From positions 68,533,646 through 68,597,645 of the forward strand of contig OX104127.1 in the NCBI GenBank assembly GCA_944470555.2: DNA of 64,000 bases, written 5' to 3'. The position numbers were made by a program, and so were the translations under genes. This DNA comes from Heterobilharzia americana. Its lineage: Eukaryota > Platyhelminthes > Trematoda > Strigeidida > Schistosomatidae. Shown in pieces: positions 55,945 through 64,000 of the stretch. The notes under the pieces were generated by a model, which saw nothing but the letters and a program-made list of their open reading frames with translations, was not told the origin of the DNA and made no database searches. Each line of letters starts with the position of its first letter. Position 1 is the stretch's first letter.

Positions 55945-56085
55945 TTCAGCTTGTAAAATGGTCAGCTAATTTGCCCTCTGTTACTAAACTAGGTATAAAT
56001 GCAAACCACTCTTGAAGCATGACCTTACATTCCGCTAGTGTGAAATATTTGATTAACCTTTCTTGATTTTTGTTAGAGGTGTTCT
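55945..56085 (-). mobile_element. Small RTE-like fragment, minus strand
   Basis: A minus-strand frame reads AECKVMLQEWFAFIPSLVTE and ADHFTS, a short match to the SKCKVLLQDW...DHFTYLGS segment of RTE-like elements. Confidence 0.5.
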
Positions 56086-56880
56086 GTTGAACCTCACGGA
56101 CATATTATACGATATAATTCATACCAGTTGGGTCATTTTGTGTACTAATGGAGGCGTGCAGGTGGTTGACACTTTCTAACAGCGCATACTGTGGAGGGTT
56201 ATTTCTACTTAGGGTACCTGAAAGAGGAAAAGATTTGTGTAACCTCAGAGCCCATGGGACATCTACATGAGGCCTATTACATGCGGCCTTTTGTGGTTTG
56301 CTGGTATGAGTTTTGATTATTCTTACACTGGATAAAGGAAACCCATAATGTGGGTATTGGGAAGACTTCGAGCAGGTTTGATGGGTTATTTCTAGGGCCA
56401 ACCTGTTTGTCCCCTCCTCCACAAATTCTTACAGGGAAGGAAGCATCAGCGTGGTACTGCTGGTCATCCAAAGTAAAAATTATACTGCTGTCACACTGCA
56501 TCTAACCATCAGTATAAATTCACTCTCGGACGCCCATCATAGTCTAGCGATTCACACAATAACGGTACCGGTTTTTCGTCTTACCACTATCCAAAAAACC
56601 TTTCTGTCATGGTAGGACTACAATGCAGCAAGCGCCTCAGCCAAAGTAGCCAAAGTAATAATGCTGGTGCTCGTCGATGAAACGTTTTGATTAGGTTGGA
56701 AATTAAACGTGTGAGTCTATTATTGAACCAGAAACTTTTGTCATGCAAAGGTTCTTCAAGCATGTTGGAATTTTTTAAAGACCTCACTTGTAGTAGACAC
56801 GTTAGTAAAGAAGCAGATCCTGACGTCTGTGATTTGAACATATCAAACCACCTGTCCTATCCCACTTTGTCCGCACATTT
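56086..56880. other. Unassigned sequence between retroelements
   Basis: Minus-strand frames at 56105-56501 (CGGGDKQVGPRNNPSNLLEV) and 56587-56841 are moderately long but show no domain that I recognise. They may be N-terminal parts of the CR1-like element. Confidence 0.35.
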
Positions 56881-58190
56881 GCAATAAAGAGTTTTGTTCA
56901 AAATTCACCGAGTTGTTTGCAAATATTTCAAATCCCTGGACCATTCACACAGTTTAGGCCCACATGGTATGTGGAGCTGTGTATTCACCGATGATGCTGA
57001 TGTTTTATGCCATCCATAAGCTAACATGTTTGACAAATAGTTTTCAGAAAACACCGTACTGACTGCTTTAAAAGATATTAAGATAGTCTCCGTACCTAAT
57101 TCACGGACTCCAGGTGCATGTTAGGAATTTCCTCCGATTGCAGTTACTTCTCCTTTCATGAAAATAATGGATAAGTTAATACTACCTGTACCTGAACCCT
57201 ACTCAGTTTGCACATAAAAGCGGAAGAAGCACTCCAGATGTCACCATTGTCTATATCACAATACTGCTTGTAATCTTCATAGAAATGCTAAGTATGTCAG
57301 GTGTAACATTTAGACCACACTACAGCATTTGATTCTGTCCCAAGACATCTTTTGCTGGACAAGCTAAACAGGACACACACTAAGTTCTGGATAATCAGCT
57401 GGCTGTATTCCTAGTTCTCTGAAGGGGAATAGCATACTGTTCACAGAGGGAAGATCTCCACCTAAATGCTTACTGAGCTTGATCTTTATCCCGGGTCTTT
57501 CTTCGCTCTTTCTACATGACTTAACGCCTTCAACTGGTATCAGTTGCATTGAATATACTGATGACCTGACGGTTTTCATAACTATCTCCTCTACAACAGA
57601 CTGCCCCTAAATGAACGGTTTCCTATCTACTGTTAGACGATGGTCCTTCATGAATGACCTTATGCTTCATTTTTCACAACGTCAGACCATAAACTTCAGT
57701 TTTAGACATGAACACAACCTATGTAAACTGCTAAGTTCTCATGGTTTCTGTTCTATTGATAGTTGTGTATTGGAGAGTGTCACAAATGTGATTTATCTCA
57801 ATGTATGTTTTTCTTCGGACCTCTCCTGGTCCTCCCATATCTTACTAATCTTCAAAAGAATCTTCTGCCTAACTTCCTTTATTAGGAGGCTGAGAGTATT
57901 CGGTATAACTCAACCTCTACTCTTACGTTTAATGAACTCGTTCATCTCAACTGTTCTCCTCTCTCCCTTCCTGAGTTGCTGGAGAAAATAGACTATGTTG
58001 TGTTGCGTAGGACTTTGAAGATTGTCAGCAGAACAAGTAGTGTACCTGTAAACTTTCTAATTGAAATTGTTGTGAACAAACATCTTAACTCATGTAGATA
58101 TCTGGTTGTAGTTATTTTATCAGATGACCAGGATGCTGTTCATTCAACCCTGTCTGCTTGCCAGTCATGAGGTAAAACCGTGATTGAGTG
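56880..58190 (+). mobile_element. CR1-like non-LTR retrotransposon, RT to C-terminus, plus strand
   Basis: With many stops and shifts, the plus strand reads PIAVTSPFMKIMDKLIL, FDSVPRHLLLDKLN, HTVHRGK, FLHDLTPSTG, IEYTDDLTVFI (the catalytic YxDD appears as YTDD), then LMLHFSQRQTINFSFRH, LESVTNVIYLNVCFSSDLSW, LTSFIRRLRVFGITQPLLLR and LRRTLKIVSRTSSVPVNFLI. These are CR1-like RT motifs in order. The 57611-58170 frames are its C-terminal half. Confidence 0.8.
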
Positions 58191-58564
58191 TATAGGACTT
58201 CATGCAGGTACTACGAAGTATAAAACTCTACAATAGTGTAGTTAACTCGTCTGCTGTGTGATGAAGGAAGTATTAGAAATGAACTACTAACTAATCAACT
58301 TCTATTTTTGAAAGCAAACTTGCCATTATCTATATATTGTGCATCGAATTGCTAATGTGATTGTTTACTCTGCATTTTCAAGGAAGTTATGAATTTAGTG
58401 AATATTCTCATCTTTTTGTGTAATTTCTACTTATTTGATTTTGTTATTTGTACATATACTCTGTTTCTGTTCAACTGATGCTGCATAATATGGTGAAAAT
58501 TCTGTAGAGTATTCCCAAAATAGCTTTCAGAATAAGGCCATTATTACTATTAGTGTTACTATTA

Positions 58565-58690
58565 TTCTCACCGAGTCCCGGTGGGGAACAACATCACTCA
58601 CTGAGAGGCAGGTACATCCAACTGACGAGTCCCAAATAGGACGAAATGCGCATCCTGGATTCCACTGCTAGCCATTGCCCATCATTACTA
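58565..58690 (+). repeat. Sm-alpha-like hammerhead SINE, 5'-truncated
   Basis: accgagtcccggtggggaac, aacatcactcactgagaggc, the hammerhead, then ccactgctagccattgccca. The tRNA-like box A and most of the tail are missing. Confidence 0.85.
58611..58666 (+). ncRNA. Hammerhead ribozyme motif with stem III covariation
   Basis: Stem I (atccaa/ctggat, five of six pairs), CTGACGAG, stem II tcc/gga closed by g-c, CGAAA, then t-gcgc-a and TC. The usual C-G pair next to the cleavage site is replaced by T-A, so base pairing is kept. The pair beside the core in stem I is A.C, which may weaken activity. Confidence 0.7.
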
Positions 58691-59144
58691 TACATTATTA
58701 CCATTGTTACTATCATTAATATTAGTATGATATGTGAATTTCAACTATCGGTATGGATTCTGCATGTTTTCATGATACTTTCAAGCAAGTTGTAAATAAT
58801 TCCCTTTACTAGCTAACTAAGTGAATTATCAGCAAGAATTCGTGGTTGCAAACTTAAGGACTATAAATAATTACAAGCTAAGTAAGTGCAACTAATAAGC
58901 TCTTTGAAAAAAGTACAATCAATAAATAATAAGTTCGGTGGGCTGGCTGAACAAAGTATGAATATTTTAAATGTGACTGGTATATTTAAAACAAAATAAC
59001 CTTAACTTTTCTATATATTTTTAGCTATATACATTACACCGTTATTGAGTTGAAAGAAAATCTATTCAATATCATATGACATGAAATTATTTCCACTAAA
59101 AGCTACTGATAACATAGAAAAATCGATAGAATTTAAAACATATC
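58691..59144. other. Gene 2 intron, nothing recognised
   Basis: AT-rich sequence with no supported feature. Confidence 0.45.
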
Positions 59145-59260
59145 AGATTTGTTTATTTGATTTATCATACACAGTGATACAGTATTAGTTACTTCATAAT
59201 AAATGATAATAGTAATAATAAATACTGTACCACTGTGTTATAAATCAAATAAACAAATGT
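59145..59260. repeat. Inverted repeat with 40-bp arms
   Basis: The left arm atttgtttatttgatttatc and acagtgatacagtatt is mirrored by aatactgtaccactgtgtta and aaatcaaataaacaaatgt. The spacer is about 33 bases. A single arm-like copy is at 6857-6905. It ends about 40 bases before LINE copy G. Confidence 0.8.
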
Positions 59261-59297
59261 AATATGGGACTACATTCTACCAGAGTGCCGAAGTTTT

Positions 59298-60290
59298 AAC
59301 CTCTCCAGGTTAACTAGTTCACTAGTTATTAGCAAGTCCTAAGCCCAGATAAAATGCGAAGGTTGGCCATAGGGCTGCCAACCCTATCCCGTAAAACCAA
59401 TCCAATCGCTAAAGAAACTTAAAGGTACAAAGAAAATATAAAAAATAAAAATAGCTAATCCCCTCTGGAATCGGGAGACGAAAGGACGCCAGTTGGTGAG
59501 AGCCTTCAGGAAGCCAGTAGGCCGACGTGCCTTCTCTTCTCTCGATGGAAGCAAAAGTAAGAATGGTGACATGGAATGTCCGCACAATATATGAACCTAG
59601 CAAAGCTGCCCAGATTACAAAAGAGATGAGAAGGTATGACATGGAAGTGCTTGGAATCTGCGAAGAAACTGCAGATGGAATGGAAGTGGACTTTCAAAAC
59701 TGTCAACTGGAGAGCAGTCAAGAATCTACTCCAATATTGTCACACAGACGACAACCACAAGCACACTCATTGTTAGAGTGGCTATCATGATGTCACCTAC
59801 GGCATCGAAGGTTCTCATGCAGTGGAAACCAATCTCCCTCCTCCAGCATCACGATCATGATAGCAAGATGGATTCAACTGAAAAGGAAGGGAAGTCACAA
59901 TCATACAATGCCAATGCTACGCACCTACAAATAATTCAGATGAAGAGAAGAATGAGGAATTCTACAGACAACTGCAATCAACATTAGACAAGACCCCAGC
60001 CCAGTTGGCGACGGTGATATCAAAATTAATTCCAATGGGTGACATGAATGTCAAACTGGGAGCAGACAACACAGGAAGAGAAATCAACCATGGGTCGACA
60101 AGCACGCGGTGGAATGATGAACGAGAACAGAGAAGTGTTTGCAGATTTCTGCACATTCAACGATTTGGTGATTGGAGGCAGTGTGTACAAAGTAACATGG
60201 ATTTCACCAGATCGGTCCATTGAATGTCAGATCAACTTCATTTCAATGTGAAGAAAGCTCAGATGCAGCCTGATGGACACAAGATCAAGT
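59298..60290 (+). mobile_element. LINE copy G, endonuclease end only, plus strand
   Basis: It starts with the family 5' terminus (ttaactagttcactagtt) and shows endonuclease motifs with shifts: MEAKVRMVTWNVRTIYEPSK (59542-59601), [25 protein letters not shown] (60036-60071), then an [11 protein letters not shown] and VTWISPDRS end. Homology stops near 60290, before the RT. Loss of the 3' end is unusual for a LINE and implies a later deletion. Confidence 0.8.
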
Positions 60291-60365
60291 TTTACGGTTA
60301 TACTAAAGAATTTAAAATATTAATTACAAAATATGCTGGTCCCTTCGATATCAAGTTTATATTCA

Positions 60366-60902
60366 TGACGGAATTACTGACATCCGTTAGAAGAAACGAC
60401 AGGACTGGACAACTGTTTCACCCCCGTATGAGATTCATTAGCAGTGCGCATGTACGACCACACAAGGGATACAATGCAAGACCTTCGGATTCCGTGACCA
60501 GCACGTTACTATTGACTTACTGGGTTGGAATTCGACGGTCCATATTTCCTTGTCTCTGTCAATTCGTGATATGGCGTCACCACCCAGTGTGACCGTTGAG
60601 TATTTAGTCTTGTGTCGGACTTGGTTCGCCCTACCGGGGACGACGTTCGATAAAAACTTCAGAAATCACATCTCAATGTAATTGGATGAAAGCCGCACTA
60701 TGCTGAGAAATGAGAGAGGCAGGAAAACTTAGACCAGCAGCTCATCGGTAACGTTCTCTTCACAAAACCTGAAGGTCCTCGTTTCGACTCTTAGTGGGAT
60801 CATGAGAGCACACTGCCGAGGAGTTCCGTGCAAGGATGAAACGGCCATGCAGTTATTCCAAGTCTTAAATGGTTCTTCATCTGATGTCAATCCGTGAGGA
60901 AT
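60366..60902. repeat. Second hammerhead SINE family, widely spaced inverted pair
   Basis: A minus-strand arm (60366-60530: tail-side gacggaattactgacatccg, ggactggacaactgtttcac, gtgcgcatgtac, tRNA-like ccgtgaccagcacgttacta) is followed by a plus-strand arm (60725-60902: cagctcatcggtaacgttct, aacctgaaggtcctcgtttc, CTGCCGAGGAGTTCC, GGATGAAACGG, tail tcatctgatgtcaatccgtg). Both cores are degenerate. Confidence 0.6.
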
Positions 60903-61059
60903 GCTAACCGGAAAATAAAATTCTCACAGACCTTCAAAACGAATTTTTAATATCATTTCATACATTTTAAACTTTGTAAGTCATACTGAATGCAACGTGA
61001 CCAGATTTATAAACCAATTTCTATGTGGTCAACTTTTTCATTGGGTATGATGAAGTGAG

Positions 61060-61829
61060 CATATTCTGTTTGGTGTGGGTTGCGTGTACCGCACAGTAGT
61101 CCGCTTTGTTCTACTCTATGGCTGTGAAACATGGTCATTGAAGGTGGAGGACATGAGAAGAATTCAGGTGTTTGACCACTGTTGCCTTCGTAGTATAGGC
61201 CAGATTCCGTGGTGCCACGACGTGAGTAACGCAGAAGTCAGACGTAGCGTTTCAGGAAGAAGTAAGTCAGTTGACATGGTTGTGAACCTTCATCATCAAA
61301 GAACAATTTGCTTTTTGGTAGACACTAGCAAAAGCATAACGATTGTGGGCATGAGGGTAGTACTAAGGAAACTATAGTAAATCTTCACATTCTAGTTCCA
61401 TCCCAGTGTCACTATTGAAAACATTAACTCGCTCTAATTATTCTTCTTCTGAAAACACTTACTGTGTTGAACAGTTGTAGCACTAAAGGCGAATAAAGAG
61501 AACATATTACTGTTCGCAAGTCGGGTTCCGCGTACCGGTCTGGTCTGGGTCCTGCAGGGAGATGTAGTCCGCCTGGTTGGGGTTCTTAAGATGAGGAGTC
61601 TTGGTTACATGGTTGAAAATCCGTCACTATAGTGCACACGTATTCACTTTTCTTCATATTCTGAAGCTTGGGTTTTCTCACTAACCCTTATCTTCAAATT
61701 GTTTGTTATCTCAAACAACTTCATCTACTTGGATATCACTCTTGTTCTATCCATGTGTTGACTGGAGGATGTCGCTTGCGTCGGCTGTTCAGTGCTTCTG
61801 AATTCCCAGTGGTTCGCTAGATGAAGATG
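61060..61829 (+). mobile_element. RTE-like C-terminus, second copy of the duplicated block with extra 5' part
   Basis: The frame at 61075-61377 reads VVRFVLLYGCETWSLKVEDM, QVFDHCCLRSIGQIPW and HDVSNAEVRRSVSGRSKSVD, then MVVNLHH, a good match to RTE-like C-termini. From 61296 it becomes the sequence shared with 51201-51726. The frame is broken after that. Confidence 0.75.
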
Positions 61830-61837
61830 ATGTATTA

Positions 61838-64000
61838 TTACCATATAATTATTTTTCCTTAAGCTTCCTAGTGGGAAAAAGAGATTCAGTAACACGTCAC
61901 CATTTCACTCTCTTCTCCGCAGTCTTTCCAATCTGACGCTACCACTGCCCAGAAGCCCTCATTTCTTCCTCACACCAACTCCTCCATGTCATCCTCTCCT
62001 CGGACGCCTAACTCGTCGTTTCCCATTCGGCTTCCACTCGACGGTCTGGCTTGGCGCGTGATGTCCTCGAATAGCCTCCTCAGTTTATGCCCAATCTATC
62101 TCCACTTCCTTCTGCATATTCGTTGGACGATAGGTTGCTGGTTGGTTCGTTGCCAGCCAGAGTGAGTTCCTTGCCGCTTGTTCTTATTATTCCGGCCATC
62201 TGGTCTTCAGTATCTAGCGAGCGTAGGCGGCAGCTTTTGATAATGCATGTCTGTAGTTTGTTGCAAATACTTTTCGTAACGCGCCGCCAAGTCTCTCAAA
62301 CATATTGAAGCACTGACTTGACCGACATTAGTGTTGAAAATCCGGATCTTGTTCACGCTTTATGCTGAGTCGAGTTCAGTAGATCTGCACACTGATTTCA
62401 GGTTAACGAACGCCTGCCTTGCTTTTCAGATCCTGGTTTCGATATCATCATCTGTGCCGCCTCTTGTAGTTGAGACGATGCTGCCCAGGCAGGTGAAAGA
62501 GACAACTTCATTTAGATTTCCCCCGTTCATGGTGATTGGTGCTTGTTGTTGTTGTTGTTGTTGTTGTTGTTGGTGGTGGTGGTGTTGGTTGGGTATTTTC
62601 ATCACCTCTGTCTTCTCCACGTTCACCTGAAGGAGATCTCGTATTCGCTACCTCGTCTCCTCTGCCAACTTGTTAGTTTTCGCCTGTAGATCTTCGAGTT
62701 TGTACGACAAGACATTAAACATAAATCATCATCGGCGAAACCCAAATCTTCTAGACTCCCTTCATCGGTCTGGCCAGCGTATGCCCATCTTCTCACAGCT
62801 CCTCACAGTCTCTTGCATGATCCAGTCCACTCGAGTCGACCACAACCAGGAAGATCATCTGTGATAGTAGGTGGCAACCTTGTCTTACTCCTGTATTCAC
62901 TTCAAAGGCATCTCTGAGCTTTTCACTGCCAATCACTTGACTGGCATGTAGCATCATCGTCATGAAGCATATAGCTGTTGAATGAGGTTGATAAGGGTTT
63001 GTGGCACTAAAACCGAGGTGTTGAAGTAGCTGCCTGACAAATTATTTCTCGGTCAACGCTATCGAAGACCTTTTCAAAGTCGATGAAGTTGAGGTTGAGT
63101 TGAGTTGACAGTCATTCTATGCCTCGTTCTATGATGATGCATAGCGTAGTGTTGCAATTTGATCCGCACATGATTTGTTCTTCCACAAGCCAGTCAGTCA
63201 GTCTGATCCGGTGGCAATTTTGAATTCAGAGCATTGTTTAGTCTCTCTGCAGGATGATGCGGCCTAATATCTTGGTTGCTTTGAGTGGACTGGGACGGGA
63301 GGATGATTCCGCGCCAGTTCTTGCGAAGACTGATGTCGCCCACGCTTGTTTTGGAGTTTGACAAGGTAGCTCTTCTTCCAATCAGCAGGCAACTTTCTTC
63401 CTTCCTACCAAACCTTCTACAGTGGAAGTGGTATGGGCATGTCCACTGGTGTCTCTGCATTTGTTTTCAGTGCTTCTGGAGAAATTCCATCTGGTCCTGT
63501 TGCTTCCCCTGATTGCAGCAGTTTTATGGCATTCAGGACTTAAATTCTGCATTTGTCGGAGGGTTTGTGTTCACTGATAGTTCCGTGGCTGCACTGCTGG
63601 TGGTATTTGTGGACTAGTTGCAGGTGCTGGTGGTGGTGGTGGTGGTGGTCGACTCAAGAGATTTTTGAAGTGGTCAGCCCATCGTTTTCTTTGTTTCTCC
63701 TCTCTGGTGGTAATCAGGTTCCCTTCACTATCTCTGATTGACTTCTTCTGAGTTGATCTCTTCCCTCCCAGATAGTAAGTAACCTGGTTATTTGATATGA
63801 AGTTGTCTGGTCTGTGTCTCTCCTACCAGCAGCCTGTTGTGCTTCACTTGCCAGTGTGTCGTAGAAGTGTCTTTTGTCTTTGCGCGTACTCTTCTTCCCT
63901 TCTTTGTCTGGTGTAGTGATTTATAGGTTGTGTTCAGTTGCTCTATTTGTTGTTCATCCGTAAACTGTACTATACTGATTCATCCTCTGCTTCACCACCA
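61838..64000 (-). mobile_element. LINE copy F, cut by the window edge
   Basis: Minus-strand LINE matching copy E, but with the 0.28-kb segment at about 62260-62548 that E lacks. It encodes FTCLGSIVSTTRGGTDDDIE (62515-62430) preceded by [20 protein letters not shown]. The N-terminal RT side reaches the window end at caccacca, the same place where copy E stops, so the true 5' border may be just outside. Confidence 0.82.
62540..62590. repeat. Compound (TTG)n(GTG)n microsatellite in LINE copy F
   Basis: On the minus strand it encodes a His run followed by ten Gln. The orthologous site is HHHHQQQQQ in copy C and longer in copy A; in copy E (about 52150-52185) it forms one side of a deletion junction. 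Confidence 0.85.

Noticed and set aside
1..64000. CRISPR arrays, operons, ribosome binding sites, phage or bacterial insertion sequences
   Set aside because: Spliced exons, SINEs, LINEs and microsatellites show eukaryotic DNA; no regularly spaced direct repeats with unique spacers were seen.

Overview
The window is eukaryotic and most probably comes from a schistosome (blood fluke; genus Schistosoma or a close relative). The reasons are its AT-rich intron-dense sequence, many copies of a SINE-like repeat with an embedded hammerhead ribozyme (the S. mansoni Sm-alpha type), and fragments of the non-LTR (RTE-like and CR1-like) and Penelope-like retroelements known from schistosomes. Names are from memory of family patterns; no search was run.

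Two host genes are supported, both on the plus strand. Gene 1 runs from before the left edge to about 32.5 kb. Fourteen short exons between 610 and 30831 join with compatible splice phases into one open 490-residue stretch, and a likely last exon lies at 32459-32515. The protein looks helical throughout; I do not recognise it. Gene 2 begins at 48770 with a first coding exon for a CD36/SR-B/LIMP-2-type scavenger receptor. It has an N-terminal membrane anchor, the start of the lumenal domain and a clean 5' splice site at 49801, but is interrupted by a 2-bp frameshift near 49172. Its later exons were not found and probably lie to the right of the window.

Nearly everything else is mobile-element sequence. 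(1) One LINE family with an APE-type endonuclease and reverse transcriptase has seven copies: minus strand at 15.6-17.9, 23.5-25.5, 41.4-44.7, 45.4-47.2, 51.7-53.6 and 61.8-64.0 kb, plus strand at 59.3-60.3 kb. The 41.4-44.7 copy looks full length and has a perfect 13-bp target-site duplication; others have internal deletions. (2) RTE-like fragments are scattered through gene 1 introns and the 35.8-37.9, 51.2 and 61.1 kb regions. (3) Two CR1-like copies diverge at 54.5-58.2 kb. (4) A Penelope-like element with inverted terminal repeats occupies about 38.9-41.3 kb. (5) Two hammerhead SINE-like families and one tRNA-like family occur in many degenerate copies, often as inverted pairs.

Most notable are the recurrent inverted-pair layout of both hammerhead families, their association with the Penelope-like element, a 2.4-2.7 kb duplicated block carrying two different retroelements in opposite orientations, and LINE copies that lost their catalytic core yet sit between target-site duplications. 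Intergenic and intronic boundaries of old repeats are approximate (tens of bases).
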